Assembly: GCF_014898175.1 (NCBI RefSeq) | Contig: NZ_CP062948.1 | Coordinates: 2,418,001-2,482,000 of the forward strand | Source of the DNA: Bifidobacterium lemurum | GTDB lineage: Bacteria; Actinomycetota; Actinomycetes; Actinomycetales; Bifidobacteriaceae | Length of the DNA: 64,000 nt | Direction: 5' to 3' | In this document: piece by piece, positions 27,707-37,668 of the stretch | Position numbering within the stretch: the first letter of the stretch is position 1 | How the letters are laid out: the number at the start of each line of letters is the position of its first letter | Notes under the pieces: generated by a model | What the model was told of the DNA's origin: nothing | Seen by the model: the letters and a program-made list of their open reading frames with translations, nothing else | Database searches by the model: none | Position numbers and translations under genes: made by a program

Positions 27707-29188
27707 TTAACGGTGGTACAGGGCGTGGCGCTCGTATTTGGGCTCGCAGCACACGTTGATGCCCAGCTTGCGGTAGATCTGCTCGTCGATGGCCGAAATG
27801 ATCACCGAGAAGAACGCGTCGCAGCCGCGCAGCCGCTCAAGCGCGGCGAGGGTGCGCGCCGCGTCCTCGCTTGTCGCGCTGGTGATCGACAGCGCGATCA
27901 GGGTCTCGTCGGAGTGCAGTCGCGGATTCTTGCTGCCCAGCTGGCGGGTCTTCAAACGGCTGATAGGCTCGATGGCGTCGTTCGAGATGACCTCGAGCTC
28001 CATATCCACGCCGGCGACCGCCTTCAGGGCGTTCATGAGCAGCGAGCTCGCGGCACCCAGGCGTGTGGACGTCTTGCCCGTCACCACGGTGCCGTCGGGC
28101 AGGATCATGGCGCCCGCCGGAGCGCCCGTGGTCTCCTCCTTGAGCAGGGCTGCGGAGCGGGCCGGCGAGAAATCCTTGTCCACGCCCGCTTTCTTCATGA
28201 TCAGCTTGAGCTTGTCGACCTGCTCGCCGCCCACACCCGTGCGCTTCAGGTTCACGGCGGTCTGGAAGTAGCGGCGCACGATCTCCATTTTGGCGGCCTC
28301 GCGGCAGGCGTCGTCGTCCACGATGGCGTATCCGGCCATGTTCACGCCCATGTCGGTGGGACTCTGGTAGGGGCTCTCCCCTTGGATCCTCTCCATCATG
28401 GCGCGCAGCACCGGGAACGCCTCGACGTCGCGGTTGTAGTTCACCGTGGTCTTGCCGTACGCCTCCAAATGGAAGGGGTCGATGATGTTCGCGTCGCTGA
28501 GATCCACCGTGGCGGCCTCGTACGCGATGTTGACCGGATGGTTCAGCGGCAGGTTCCAGATGGGGAAGGTCTCGAATTTGGCGTAGCCGGCGGTCCTGCC
28601 GCGCTGGTGCTCATGGTAGAGCTGCGACAGGCAGGTCGCGAGCTTGCCCGAACCGGGGCCGGGGGCCGTCACCACCACAAGCGGCCGCGTCGTGGCGATG
28701 TAGTCGTTCCTGCCATAGCCTTCGTCGGACACGATCAGGTCGATATCATGCGGATATCCCTTGATGGGATAGTGCGTGTAGCAGGTGATGCCCAACTCCT
28801 CCAGGCGGCGGCGGAACACATCGGCCGCGCTCTGTCCGGCGTACTGGGTGAGCACCACGGATCCCACATAGAATCCGTAGCCGCGGAAGATGTCCGTCAG
28901 GCGCAGCACATCCTCGTCGTAGGTGATGCCCAGGTCGCCGCGCACCTTGCTTTTCTCGATGTCGTTCGCGTTGATGGCGATGACGATCTCCACGTCGTCG
29001 GTCATGCTCTCCAGCATGCGGAACTTCGAGTCGGGGGCGAAGCCGGGCAGCACGCGGCTCGCATGGTAGTCGTCGAAGAGCTTGCCGCCGAACTCGAGGT
29101 AGAGCTTGCCGCCGAACTGTTCGATCCGCTCGCGGATGTGCTTGGCCTGCAGCTCGATGTACTTATCGTTATCGAATCCCTGGCGCAT
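27707..29188 (-). CDS. DUF1846-family protein
   Basis: This 493-residue cytoplasmic protein is of the DUF1846 family, widespread in Gram-positive bacteria and without an assigned reaction. It starts MRQGFDNDKYIELQAKHI and has the family segments GGKLFDDYHASRVLPGF, YPIKGYPHDIDLIVSDEGYG, and a P-loop-like TAPGPGSGKLATCLSQLYH. The ATG at 29188 has GGGGAG upstream. It stands alone between the response regulator and uppP. Confidence 0.85.
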   Translation of the reverse strand: MRQGFDNDKYIELQAKHIRERIEQFGGKLYLEFGGKLFDDYHASRVLPGFAPDSKFRMLESMTDDVEIVIAINANDIEKSKVRGDLGITYDEDVLRLTDIFRGYGFYVGSVVLTQYAGQSAADVFRRRLEELGITCYTHYPIKGYPHDIDLIVSDEGYGRNDYIATTRPLVVVTAPGPGSGKLATCLSQLYHEHQRGRTAGYAKFETFPIWNLPLNHPVNIAYEAATVDLSDANIIDPFHLEAYGKTTVNYNRDVEAFPVLRAMMERIQGESPYQSPTDMGVNMAGYAIVDDDACREAAKMEIVRRYFQTAVNLKRTGVGGEQVDKLKLIMKKAGVDKDFSPARSAALLKEETTGAPAGAMILPDGTVVTGKTSTRLGAASSLLMNALKAVAGVDMELEVISNDAIEPISRLKTRQLGSKNPRLHSDETLIALSITSATSEDAARTLAALERLRGCDAFFSVIISAIDEQIYRKLGINVCCEPKYERHALYHR

Positions 29189-29293
29189 ATGCGGACTCCC
29201 CTTTCGCTCGCGGACGGATGTGTGCGTGAATCGGCTCAGAGTATACCGAAACCTATCGCCGTGTCCATGCCCGACGCGCCTCCACTTCAAGAA

Positions 29294-29339
29294 AACGCCG
29301 CGTTCCCGCCGAAACGAATCGGTGAGGGAACGCGGCGTT
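29294..29339 (-). terminator. Intrinsic terminator after uppP
   Basis: Perfect 14-bp arms (AACGCCGCGTTCCC and complement) are followed on the minus strand by TTTTC, 26 nt after the uppP stop. Confidence 0.8.
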
Positions 29340-29365
29340 CGCGTATAAGGCGCCGGCGGAATCCG

Positions 29366-30247
29366 CTACGCCACGGAGGGGTCGATGGCGGGCAGCACGC
29401 CTGTGATGAGCAGCAGCGCCACGACCACGGCCAGACCGATGCGGTAGATGGCGAAGGCCTTGTAGGAGAAGGTGCTCACGAACTTCAGGAAGCCGATGAT
29501 CACGATATACCCCACGATGAAGGCGACGATGGCGGCGGCGATGGTCGGGCCCCAGCCCGGGAACATGCCGGCCTCGCCCGCGGCGACGTCCTTGACGGCG
29601 CTGACGGTTTCAAGGATGCCCGCGCCGAACACGGCGGGAATGGCCATCAGGAAGCTCACGCGCACCGCGGCCTCACGGGTGTATCCCAGCGCGCGGCCGA
29701 AGGTGATGGTGCCGCCGGAACGCGAGACGCCCGGAATCAGGGCGAGCATCTGGCCCACGCCGAACAGCAGCGCGTCCTTCATGGTCATCTGGTTCATGGT
29801 TTTGATCTGCTTGGAACGCGCGTCGAACACCCACAGCAGCACGCCGAACACGGCGAGCACGGTCACCGTGATCCACAGGTTGCGCAGCGAGGTCTCGATC
29901 ATATCCTTGAACAGCAGGCCGGCCACCAGAATCGGCAGCGTGCCCACGATGATGAACCAGCCCATCTGCGTGTCGCGGTCCTTCGCGCCCAGACGGCTTT
30001 TCCAATCCTTGCCGTCCTTGCCGAACAGGCTGCCGAACCAATGGGTGAGAATACGGATGATGTCATGCCGGAAATACAGGATCACCGCCAGCTCGGTGCC
30101 CAACTGGATGATGGCGGTGAACGCGGCGCCCGGATCCGAGCCGATCATCAGATCGCCGATGATGCGGATATGCGCGCTCGACGAGACCGGCAGGTATTCG
30201 GTCAACGCCTGCACCAGTCCCAGAATAATCGCCTGAAAGAAATTCAT
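29366..30247 (-). CDS. uppP: Undecaprenyl-diphosphatase UppP/BacA
   Basis: UppP dephosphorylates undecaprenyl pyrophosphate to recycle the lipid carrier for peptidoglycan, and its overexpression gives bacitracin tolerance. The protein is 293 residues with several helices and both family signatures, LTEYLPVSSSAHIRI near the N-terminus and PGVSRSGGTITFGRALG in the middle. GAGGGG precedes the ATG. It is divergent from the fructosamine-kinase-like gene and ends at an intrinsic terminator, so it is probably monocistronic. Confidence 0.96.
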   Translation of the reverse strand: MNFFQAIILGLVQALTEYLPVSSSAHIRIIGDLMIGSDPGAAFTAIIQLGTELAVILYFRHDIIRILTHWFGSLFGKDGKDWKSRLGAKDRDTQMGWFIIVGTLPILVAGLLFKDMIETSLRNLWITVTVLAVFGVLLWVFDARSKQIKTMNQMTMKDALLFGVGQMLALIPGVSRSGGTITFGRALGYTREAAVRVSFLMAIPAVFGAGILETVSAVKDVAAGEAGMFPGWGPTIAAAIVAFIVGYIVIIGFLKFVSTFSYKAFAIYRIGLAVVVALLLITGVLPAIDPSVA

Positions 30248-30387
30248 AGCCCCTCTTCAAGTGCTCGATGATGTTCTTGCCGACCCCAGCCTACTCAAGG
30301 GGGTCTAAGAATGGAATCACCGGACTTCTTGTCTTGCACAATGCCCACAATAAAAGCGGTTTTTACGGATGGAAGCAAGGAGCGTTT

Positions 30388-31176
30388 ATGGTGAAATATC
30401 GCAAAAGCAGGGCGTTTTCCCCGGCGGGGTTCTTCGAATGCGAAGGCAAGGGTCTGCAATGGCTGGGCGCGGCCCATGCGCGAGGAGGGCCCCGTGTGGC
30501 CGAGGTCTACGGTTGGGGCGACGGACATCTCGACATCGAACGCATCGCGGCGACCTCTCCCACCGCGCAGGCAGCCACCGCGTTCGGCGCGGCGCTCGCC
30601 CGCATGCATGACGCCGGCGCCGAGTATTTCGGCTCCGCGCCCGAAGGGTACGACGGCGTGTGCTATTTCGGCCCGTTGCAGGATCCCGTGCCGATGGACA
30701 CCGGCGAATGGGCCGATCCGATCAGTTATCTGGCCGAAGGACGACTGCTGCCCATGGTCGAGATAGGCATCCGCCGCGGCACGCTCGACCGCGGAGACCT
30801 GGAACTCACCCAGCGTGTGGTCGACGCGCTGCCGGACATCATGGGGCGCGCCGCCGACGACAAACCGGCCCGCATCCACGGCGACCTGTGGAGCGGCAAC
30901 GTGATGTGGACCGCCGATACCGGCGAGACCGAGGCCGTGCTCATCGACCCTGCCGCGCACGGCGGCCACCGCGAGGAGGACCTCGCCATGCTGCATCTGT
31001 TCGGCATGAGCTATCTGACGCAGATCATCGAAGGCTACCAGTCCGTGCATCCGCTCAAAGCCGGCTATCAGGAGCGCACCACCCTGTGGCAGCTCTACCC
31101 CATCGCCGGCCACTGCGTGTTCTTCGGCGGCGGCTACGTGAGCGAATACCGCGCCATGTGCCGCTCCCTGCTATAA
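30388..31176 (+). CDS. Fructosamine kinase family protein
   Basis: This 262-residue kinase-fold protein of the fructosamine-3-kinase family phosphorylates ketoamines formed by glycation, or related small molecules. The catalytic loop HGDLWSGNVMW is followed by the metal-binding LIDPAAHGGHREEDLAML. The N-terminal glycine-rich part is short: KYRKSRAFSPAGFFECEGKG and then GLQWLGAA. The ATG at 30388 is chosen because AAGGAG lies eight bases upstream, although the reading frame is open 40 codons further. The substrate cannot be told from sequence. Confidence 0.85.
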   Translation: MVKYRKSRAFSPAGFFECEGKGLQWLGAAHARGGPRVAEVYGWGDGHLDIERIAATSPTAQAATAFGAALARMHDAGAEYFGSAPEGYDGVCYFGPLQDPVPMDTGEWADPISYLAEGRLLPMVEIGIRRGTLDRGDLELTQRVVDALPDIMGRAADDKPARIHGDLWSGNVMWTADTGETEAVLIDPAAHGGHREEDLAMLHLFGMSYLTQIIEGYQSVHPLKAGYQERTTLWQLYPIAGHCVFFGGGYVSEYRAMCRSLL

Positions 31177-31214
31177 CGCGGCACGGCGCTCGGTCGTCCT
31201 TAAAATAGAGGAAA

Positions 31215-31323
31215 GCGAGTTTGGTGTGTCGGGTTCTCGCGACGAGCCCGATTTCGCACACCAAACTCGCGAATCAATCGTTTTAACTGAGCGAGGCTCA
31301 GAACCCCGGCACACCAAACTCGC
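31215..31323. repeat. Palindromic element with GCGAGTTTGGTGTG ends
   Basis: GCGAGTTTGGTGTG at 31215-31228 has perfect inverted copies at 31257-31270 and 31310-31323. The outer pair extends through CGGG and TTC, giving terminal inverted repeats of about 22 bp around a 109-bp element. Small inner hairpins (for example CTGAGC/GCTCAG near 31288) occur. It lies between two convergent genes; no coding sequence is seen. Confidence 0.7.
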
Positions 31324-31404
31324 AATAAGGTCCGTTACGGGTCTATCGGCGGACCTTGAGATCATCAATGGGAAGTACGTTTGATGTGTGCAGGGTGGGT
31401 GGAA

Positions 31405-32550
31405 TCAGCTTAGGGCGTCCTTGAGCTTGGAGAAGAAGCCCTTCTTGGATCCCGTGACGGAGGGACGCGAGGATTGCGCCACATGCGCGGCATCGGCGTC
31501 GTGGCTGGCGGCGAACTGCTCCATCAGCGCGCGTTCCGAATCGGACAGCTTGGTGGGCACCTGCACGGCCACATGCGCCACGAGATCGCCGCGCTCATCC
31601 GACTGACGCATGCGCGTCACACCCAGGCCCTTGATCGTGACCGTATCCTCGGGCTGGCATCCGGCGGGCACGGAGATGGTCTGCTGCCCGTCGAAGGTGT
31701 CGATGGTGAGGTCATGGCCGAGCACCGCCCAGCTCATCGGCACCTGGATCCAGCAGTGCAGGTCGTCGCCGTCTCTCGTGAACTGCTTGTCGGCGCGGAT
31801 GCGCACATCGACGTACAGGTCGCCGGCCGCGCCGCCGCCCTCACCCACTTCGCCCTGATTGGCCAGGCGCAGACGGGAGTTGTCGTTGATGCCCGCGGGC
31901 ACCGTCACGCCGACGTTGCGCGTGGTGCGCACGCGGCCGTGGCCCATGCAGCTCGGGCAGGGATTGTTGATCACGGTGCCGTGGCCCTCGCAGCGCTCGC
32001 AGGGGGCGGAGGTCATCATCTGGCCGAGCATGGTGCGCACGACCTTCTGTCGGAAGCCCTGGCCGTTGCAGTCGGGGCAGGTGGTCGGCTGCGCGCCGTT
32101 GCTCGTGCCCGCGCCGGAGCATTCCTGGCACAGGGAGAAGGTGTTGATCCTCACATGCGCGGTGCCGCCGAACACGGCCGTCTTCAGGTCGATGCTGGCG
32201 CTCGCCAGCGCGTCGCGGCCGGGCTGGGTGCGCGGAACGGGGCCGGACGCGCCTCCTCCGAACGCCCCGCCGAAGAACTGGCCGAAGATGTCGCCCATAT
32301 CCCCCATGTTGGAGAATCCGCCGAACCCGCCGGCGTTGGGGTTGTTCGGGTCGACGCCCTGGTCGTACATGCGCCGCTTGTCGGGGTCGGACAGCACCTC
32401 GTAGGCGTTGTTCACCTCTTTGAACTTGTCCTCGAATTCGGGACCGGCGATGTCGGGATGGTATTTGCGGCTGAGCTTGCGATATGCCTTTTTGATCTCG
32501 TCGTCGCTCGCGGCGCGGTCCACGCCCAGCGTCTCGTAGTAATCTGCCAC
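31405..32550 (-). CDS. dnaJ: Co-chaperone DnaJ (DnaJ2 type)
   Basis: DnaJ stimulates DnaK ATPase and delivers unfolded clients. The protein is 381 residues. It has an N-terminal J domain with HPD at 31-33, and a Gly/Phe-rich region ([20 protein letters not shown]). Four zinc-finger repeats follow ([24 protein letters not shown] and CPSCMGHG), then the C-terminal substrate domains. The start is GTG at 32550. It is 68 nt after hrcA in the hrcA-dnaJ2 pair typical of actinobacteria, so it is probably under HrcA/CIRCE control. Confidence 0.97.
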   Translation of the reverse strand: MADYYETLGVDRAASDDEIKKAYRKLSRKYHPDIAGPEFEDKFKEVNNAYEVLSDPDKRRMYDQGVDPNNPNAGGFGGFSNMGDMGDIFGQFFGGAFGGGASGPVPRTQPGRDALASASIDLKTAVFGGTAHVRINTFSLCQECSGAGTSNGAQPTTCPDCNGQGFRQKVVRTMLGQMMTSAPCERCEGHGTVINNPCPSCMGHGRVRTTRNVGVTVPAGINDNSRLRLANQGEVGEGGGAAGDLYVDVRIRADKQFTRDGDDLHCWIQVPMSWAVLGHDLTIDTFDGQQTISVPAGCQPEDTVTIKGLGVTRMRQSDERGDLVAHVAVQVPTKLSDSERALMEQFAASHDADAAHVAQSSRPSVTGSKKGFFSKLKDALS

Positions 32551-32618
32551 AGATCGTGTCCTTCTGTTTGTTCTGTTGTGCCGTAAAGTACCGCGGGATA
32601 TTGTGCCACAAGGCGGGG

Positions 32619-33818
32619 TCAGTCGCCATCCCCCTCATGGGCGAGCGATGCCGTCAGATAGCGCGCGACCGCTTGGACGGCCGCTATGGTGGCGGCGTAG
32701 TCCATGTGGGTCGGCCCGATGGAACCCACGAACGCCACCGGTTCCGCGTCGTTCTGTCCGCTATCGTCCGTCTGGTCGGACTGCTCGTCGTATGCCGCGT
32801 GCCGGTCGATCATATCGCCGCCATGTTTCGACGTCCTCGAGGGATTCGAATCATGTGAATCGGGGGAACCCCAGCCGGGGATGTCGAGTTCTCCCCCCTC
32901 GCCGGTTCGCGTTTTGGTCTGTCCGTATCCGCTGGCGACCACCGAGGCGTGCATCAGCCCGGGCGTGTGCGTTTCCGAGCCGATCGCCACGCCGACGCCG
33001 TCATGCCGAGGCATCGCGCTCATCAGCCGCATCAGCATCACCTGCTCCTCCAGCGCGTCGAACAAGGGCGCCAGGTCGGCGATGGCGGCATGTTGATGCG
33101 CCAGGCGGGATGTGCCGGACATATACAGTTCGTTGGTGCGTTCGCTGTCGGCCATGTTCTCGAAGGCGACGGCCAGCGATTCGGCAAGCGGGGCGAGCTC
33201 TTTCCATTGCGGCGCGGCGGCCATGGCGCGAACCTTGCGGGCCGCCGACGTCAGAGGCAATGACGCGGCTTCGGCGTTCACCGCATTGGTGAACCGCGCG
33301 GCGCCGTCCTGTTCGGGCATGGGATTTGCCACGATCGTATGCTGCGCCACGCGCCCGGTGTCGGTGATGACGACCGCCAGCAGGATGTTCGTCGCCACCG
33401 GCACAAGCTCGACATGACGCAGGGTGGATTTCGCCAGGGACGGGGCCGCGACGACGGCGACCTGCCCGGTGATTTCGGACAGGAGGCGTGCGGCGCGCTG
33501 CAGGGTGTCCTGCAGGCTGACCGAGCCGGAGAGGAAGCTGTCGATGCCGCGTCGCTGCGCGGCGGACAGCGGCACCACCGTGGCCAGACGGTCCACGAAA
33601 TAACGGTATCCCTTCTCCGTGGGCACACGTCCGGCGGAGGTATGCGGCTGGATCAGATAGCCCTCATCCTCGAGCGCGGCCATGTCGTTGCGGACGGTGG
33701 CCGAGCTGACGCCCAGATCGTGCTGCTTGGTCAGCGCGGACGAGCCGACGGGCTCCTGGAACCGGATGTAATCCTCGACCACGGCGCGCAACACCACCAT
33801 GCGTCGTGATTGCGTCAT
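32619..33818 (-). CDS. hrcA: Heat-inducible transcription repressor HrcA
   Basis: HrcA represses heat-shock genes by binding CIRCE. The 399-residue protein has an N-terminal winged helix with [20 protein letters not shown], then [20 protein letters not shown], and a regulatory domain ending [20 protein letters not shown]. Between about residues 295 and 360 is a polar insertion rich in Ser, Asp, Gly and His that most HrcA proteins (about 340 residues) lack. The ATG at 33818 has AAGGAGG ahead. A near-perfect CIRCE lies 52 nt upstream, so it should be autoregulated. Confidence 0.96.
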   Translation of the reverse strand: MTQSRRMVVLRAVVEDYIRFQEPVGSSALTKQHDLGVSSATVRNDMAALEDEGYLIQPHTSAGRVPTEKGYRYFVDRLATVVPLSAAQRRGIDSFLSGSVSLQDTLQRAARLLSEITGQVAVVAAPSLAKSTLRHVELVPVATNILLAVVITDTGRVAQHTIVANPMPEQDGAARFTNAVNAEAASLPLTSAARKVRAMAAAPQWKELAPLAESLAVAFENMADSERTNELYMSGTSRLAHQHAAIADLAPLFDALEEQVMLMRLMSAMPRHDGVGVAIGSETHTPGLMHASVVASGYGQTKTRTGEGGELDIPGWGSPDSHDSNPSRTSKHGGDMIDRHAAYDEQSDQTDDSGQNDAEPVAFVGSIGPTHMDYAATIAAVQAVARYLTASLAHEGDGD

Positions 33819-33869
33819 GCGCGCCTCCTTCGTACCGTCGATCCCGCTCCTGGTCTTTCGACCATTGTA

Positions 33870-33896
33870 TTGGCACTCGGAGTGTATGAGTGCTAA
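33870..33896. promoter_or_regulatory. CIRCE operator
   Basis: TTGGCACTC, nine bases, then GAGTGCTAA matches the CIRCE consensus (TTAGCACTC-N9-GAGTGCTAA) at 17 of 18 arm positions. It is upstream of hrcA-dnaJ on one side and 200 nt upstream of tkt on the other. Confidence 0.93.
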
Positions 33897-34095
33897 GTAC
33901 GCTTGTGGATTAATGCGTGGGCGATCAAGCCAAACGAATGTGAGCGCTAACGAAACAGAAGCTACCAAAACACGCTCAAAATACAACACGGTGTCTGCTC
34001 GAATGGGTAGCATGATAGAGCAATGTGAGGGCGAGTGTGGCCCGGCACAAGCCGGTGGCAGACCGCCCGAATTATTGGAAGGAAAGTTGACACCT

Positions 34096-36195
34096 ATGAC
34101 TGAATTCAAGGAGACCGAACTGGACAAGCGCGCCATCACGATGGCCAAGGTCCTCTCGGCCGATGCAGTCGAGAAGGCGGGCCACGGCCACCCCGGCTCC
34201 CCCGTCTCGCTGGCTCCCATCGCCTACACCCTCTACCAGCACTTCATCAAGCATGATCCGACCGATCCCAACTGGGAAGGCCGCGATCGCTTCATCCTTT
34301 CCGGCGGCCACGCCTCCCTCACGCAGTACGTCCAGCTGTACCTGTCCGGCTACGGCCTGACTCTGGACGACCTCAAGAACTTCCGCGGCGGCGCCGAGAC
34401 CCGCACCCCGGGCCACCCCGAGTACGGCCTGACCCCGGGCATCGAGATGACCACCGGCCCGCTGGGCCAGGGCGTCGCCTCCGCCATCGGTTTCGCCTAC
34501 GGCCAGCGCTTCGAGCGCGGCCTGCTCGATCCGGAGGCTCCGGAGGGCACCTCCCCGTTCGACCACAACATCTGGGTCATCTGCGGTGAAGGCGACATCG
34601 AAGAGGGCATCTCCGGCGAAGCCGCCTCCCTCGCCGCCAACCAGCAGCTCGGCAACGTGACCGTGATCTTCGACGCCAACCGCATCCAGATCGAAGGCGA
34701 CACCAACCTGGTGCTCGCCGAGGATGTGCTCAAGCGCTACGAGGCCTACGGCTGGTATACCGACGAGTTCAGCTTCATCCAGCCCGACGGCTCCTACGTG
34801 GAGGACGTCGACGGTCTGGCCGCCGTGATCGAGAAGGCCCAGCAGGCCGCCCCGAACCAGCCGAAGCTGATCAAGATCGACACCCTGATCGCCTGGCCGG
34901 CCCCGGGCAAGACCAACGACCCCTCCGCCCACGGCTCCAAGCTCGGCGCCGAGGCCGTCGCCGGCATGAAGAAGCTCCTCGGCTACGATCCCGAAGAGAA
35001 CTTCCATGTCGACGAGGAGGCCCTCGCCCACGCCCGTAAGGTCGCCGACCGCGGCCAGGAAGCCCACAAGGCCTGGGACGAGCAGTACAACGCCTGGCGT
35101 GAGGCCAACCCGGACAAGGCCGCCCTGTACGACCGCATCAAGGCCGGCGAGCTGCCCGAAGGCTTCGACAAGGCCATCGACGAGGCCGTCGCCTCCTTCG
35201 AGGTCGGCAAGGGCGTCGCCACCCGTGGCGCCTCCGGCACCGTGCTCAACGCGATCGCTGCCGTCATGCCGGAACTCTGGGGCGGCTCCGCCGACCTCGG
35301 CGGTTCCAACAAGACCGACCTCAAGGGCGCGGCCACCTTCGCCCCCGAGGAGTGCGCCACCAAGCAGTGGCCGGTGTGCAACAAGTACGGCCGTCAGCTG
35401 CACTTCGGCGTGCGCGAGTTCGCCATGGGCGCCATCACCAACGGCATCCTGCTCGGCTCCCACACCCGTCCGTTCGGCGGCACCTTCTTCATGTTCTCCG
35501 ACTACGAGCGTCCGGCCGTGCGTCTTGCCGCCCTGATGGAGATCCCGAACCTGTACGTGTGGTCCCACGACTCCGTCGCCGTCGGCGAGGACGGTCCGAC
35601 CCACCAGCCGATCGAGCACCTGGCCTCCTTCCGCGCCATCCCGCAGCTCGAGGTCGTGCGTCCGGCCGACGCCATCGAAACCGCCGAAGCGTACCGCGCC
35701 TTCTTCGAGAAGGACAACACGCTGCCGGCCGCGATGATCCTGACCCGCCAGGGCGTTCCGGTGCTCGCCGAAACCGCCGCCAAGGCCAAGGAAGGCGTCA
35801 AGAAGGGCGGCTACGTGCTGGTCGACACCGAGGGCACCCCGGATGTGATCATCATGGCCACCGGCTCCGAGGTCCAGTGGGCCGTCGCCGCCGCCAAGAC
35901 CCTGGCCGATGAGGGCGTCAAGGCCCGCGTCGTCTCCATGCCGTCCGTCGAATGGTTCGAGGAGCAGAGCGACGAGTACAAGGAGTCCGTGCTCCCCGCC
36001 GCCGTCAAGGCCCGCGTCTCCGTCGAGGCCGGTCTGGCGATGCCGTGGTACAAGTACCTCGGCTCCTACGGCAAGCCCGTCTCCATCGAGCAGTTCGGTC
36101 TGCAGGGCGATGGCGCGCAGAACATGATCGACCTCGGCATCACCGCCGAGCATGTCGTGGAAGCCGCCAAGGCCTCCATCGCCGCCGCCAAGTGA
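34096..36195 (+). CDS. tkt: Transketolase
   Basis: Transketolase moves two-carbon units between sugar phosphates with thiamine diphosphate; in bifidobacteria it works with transaldolase to feed the fructose-6-phosphate phosphoketolase shunt. The protein is 699 residues. It has the N-terminal [18 protein letters not shown] region, the ThDP motif [20 protein letters not shown] ending near an Asn, the [10 protein letters not shown] segment, and the catalytic Glu-containing [10 protein letters not shown]. Codon use is strongly biased to C-ending codons, as for a highly expressed gene. The ATG at 34096 ([12 protein letters not shown]) is chosen; the 277-nt gap upstream contains the CIRCE site and the tkt leader. 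Confidence 0.98.
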   Translation: MTEFKETELDKRAITMAKVLSADAVEKAGHGHPGSPVSLAPIAYTLYQHFIKHDPTDPNWEGRDRFILSGGHASLTQYVQLYLSGYGLTLDDLKNFRGGAETRTPGHPEYGLTPGIEMTTGPLGQGVASAIGFAYGQRFERGLLDPEAPEGTSPFDHNIWVICGEGDIEEGISGEAASLAANQQLGNVTVIFDANRIQIEGDTNLVLAEDVLKRYEAYGWYTDEFSFIQPDGSYVEDVDGLAAVIEKAQQAAPNQPKLIKIDTLIAWPAPGKTNDPSAHGSKLGAEAVAGMKKLLGYDPEENFHVDEEALAHARKVADRGQEAHKAWDEQYNAWREANPDKAALYDRIKAGELPEGFDKAIDEAVASFEVGKGVATRGASGTVLNAIAAVMPELWGGSADLGGSNKTDLKGAATFAPEECATKQWPVCNKYGRQLHFGVREFAMGAITNGILLGSHTRPFGGTFFMFSDYERPAVRLAALMEIPNLYVWSHDSVAVGEDGPTHQPIEHLASFRAIPQLEVVRPADAIETAEAYRAFFEKDNTLPAAMILTRQGVPVLAETAAKAKEGVKKGGYVLVDTEGTPDVIIMATGSEVQWAVAAAKTLADEGVKARVVSMPSVEWFEEQSDEYKESVLPAAVKARVSVEAGLAMPWYKYLGSYGKPVSIEQFGLQGDGAQNMIDLGITAEHVVEAAKASIAAAK

Positions 36196-36202
36196 CCTCA
36201 TC

Positions 36203-36230
36203 GAGGGCGTCATCGCAAGGTGACGCCCTC
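36203..36230 (+). terminator. Hairpin between tkt and tal
   Basis: GAGGGCGTCA and TGACGCCCTC (10 bp, 8-nt loop) follow the tkt stop by 7 nt. No T-tract is present, so it may attenuate rather than stop transcription into tal. Confidence 0.55.
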
Positions 36231-36283
36231 CCCCGTGTCCACACATCAGTTTTATTCCATAACGGAATAGTTAAGGAGAAATA

Positions 36284-37387
36284 ATGACCGCAGCAACTCA
36301 GCGCACGTCCGATTCCGGCGTTTCGATCTGGCTGGACGACCTGTCCCGCACCCGCATCGAGTCCGGCAACCTGCAGGAGCTCATCGCCGAGAAGAACGTC
36401 GTCGGCGTGACCACCAACCCCTCCATCTTCCAGAAGGCCCTGAGCCAGGTCGGCCCGTACGACGCGCAGCTCAAGGAACTGGGCAAGGTCGACGTCGAGA
36501 CCGCCATCCGCGAGCTCACCACCACCGATGTGCGCAACGCCACCGACATCTTCCGCGAGATCGCCGAGGCCACCGACTTCGTCGACGGCCGCGTCTCCAT
36601 CGAGGTCGATCCCCGTCTGGCCCACGAGACCGAGGCCACTGAGGTCCAGGCCGTGGAGCTGTGGGAGAAGGTCAACCGCCCGAACGCGATGATCAAGATC
36701 CCCGCCACCCTCGAAGGCCTGCCGGCCATCACCTCCACTCTGGCCAAGGGCATCTCCGTGAACGTCACCCTGATTTTCTCGCTCGAGCGTTACGAGCAGG
36801 TCATCGACGCCTACATCGAGGGCATCAAGCAGGCCGACGCCAACGGCCATGACCTCAAGCACATCGGCTCCGTAGCCTCCTTCTTCGTGTCCCGCGTGGA
36901 TTCCGCCATCGACGCCAAGCTCGAGGAGATCGGCACCGATGAGGCCAAGGCCCTCGAAGGCAAGGCCGCCATCGCCAACGCCCGTCTCGCCTACGAGCTG
37001 TTCGAGAAGAAGTTCGCCGAGTCCGCCGATTGGGCCGCCCTCGAAGCCAAGGGCGCCAAGAAGCAGCGTCCGCTGTGGGCCTCCACCGGCACCAAGAACC
37101 CGGCCTACTCCGACTGCCTGTACGTGGACGAGCTGGTCGGCCCGTTCATCGTGAACACCATGCCGGAGAAGACCCTGGACGCCCTGGCCGATCACGGCAA
37201 CGGCGCTCCGACCATCGCCGGCACCTACGAGGAGAGCCACGCCATCATGGACAAGCTCGCCGAGCTGGGCATCGATTTCAAGGCCGTCACCGACAAGCTT
37301 GAGGCCGACGGCGTCGCCGCCTTCATCAAGTCCTGGGATTCGGTGCTCGCCGACGTCCAGGCCGGCATCGACCGCGTCAACGGCTGA
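36284..37387 (+). CDS. tal: Transaldolase
   Basis: Transaldolase transfers a dihydroxyacetone unit between sugar phosphates. The protein is 367 residues, the longer actinobacterial type. The Schiff-base Lys lies in [12 protein letters not shown] (about residue 138), and the family segments [12 protein letters not shown] and [10 protein letters not shown] are present. AAGGAG precedes the ATG. Codon bias is as strong as in tkt. A strong terminator follows, closing the tkt-tal unit of the bifid shunt. Confidence 0.98.
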   Translation: MTAATQRTSDSGVSIWLDDLSRTRIESGNLQELIAEKNVVGVTTNPSIFQKALSQVGPYDAQLKELGKVDVETAIRELTTTDVRNATDIFREIAEATDFVDGRVSIEVDPRLAHETEATEVQAVELWEKVNRPNAMIKIPATLEGLPAITSTLAKGISVNVTLIFSLERYEQVIDAYIEGIKQADANGHDLKHIGSVASFFVSRVDSAIDAKLEEIGTDEAKALEGKAAIANARLAYELFEKKFAESADWAALEAKGAKKQRPLWASTGTKNPAYSDCLYVDELVGPFIVNTMPEKTLDALADHGNGAPTIAGTYEESHAIMDKLAELGIDFKAVTDKLEADGVAAFIKSWDSVLADVQAGIDRVNG

Positions 37388-37414
37388 GACCGCCTGCTAG
37401 TCTCACGCTAGGAT

Positions 37415-37462
37415 AAGACGAGAATGGCCCCGCACCTCACGGTGCGGGGCCATTCTCGTCTT
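37415..37462 (+). terminator. Strong terminator after tal
   Basis: A perfect 22-bp stem (AAGACGAGAATGG...CACC) has a four-base TCAC loop, 28 nt after the tal stop. It reads well on either strand and could also limit transcription coming from the other side. Confidence 0.85.
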
Positions 37463-37464
37463 CG

Positions 37465-37558
37465 AATTACAACGCTTTAACCATCTGCGGATGTTATCGG
37501 CCCGAAAACCGCATAATGGCGTTGTTTGATCGGCTTGGGTGGTTAAAGCGTTGTAATT
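37465..37558. repeat. Palindromic dispersed element, family A copy 1
   Basis: Perfect 18-bp arms (AATTACAACGCTTTAACC at 37465-37482 and complement at 37541-37558) enclose a core with GCATAATGGCGTT. Copies 2 and 3 of the family are at 37574-37659 and 46001-46086. Confidence 0.75.
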
Positions 37559-37573
37559 AACAGTGTGTCAAGT

Positions 37574-37659
37574 ACAACGATTTAACCACTTTCGGGCCTG
37601 ACCTCTCCAAAAAACGCATAATGGCGTCACCTGATTGGTTCGGGTGGTTAAATCGTTGT
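37574..37659. repeat. Palindromic dispersed element, family A copy 2
   Basis: The arms ACAACGATTTAACCAC (37574-37589) and complement (37644-37659) enclose AACGCATAATGGCGTC. It is a tandem but diverged copy of the element at 37465-37558. Confidence 0.75.
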
Positions 37660-37668
37660 CAATCGGAC

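Noticed and set aside
34072..36246. Long open frame antisense to transketolase
   Set aside because: Its composition (Gly, Val, Leu, His) and position are those expected from the complement of C-ending codons. There is no binding site and no recognisable domain.
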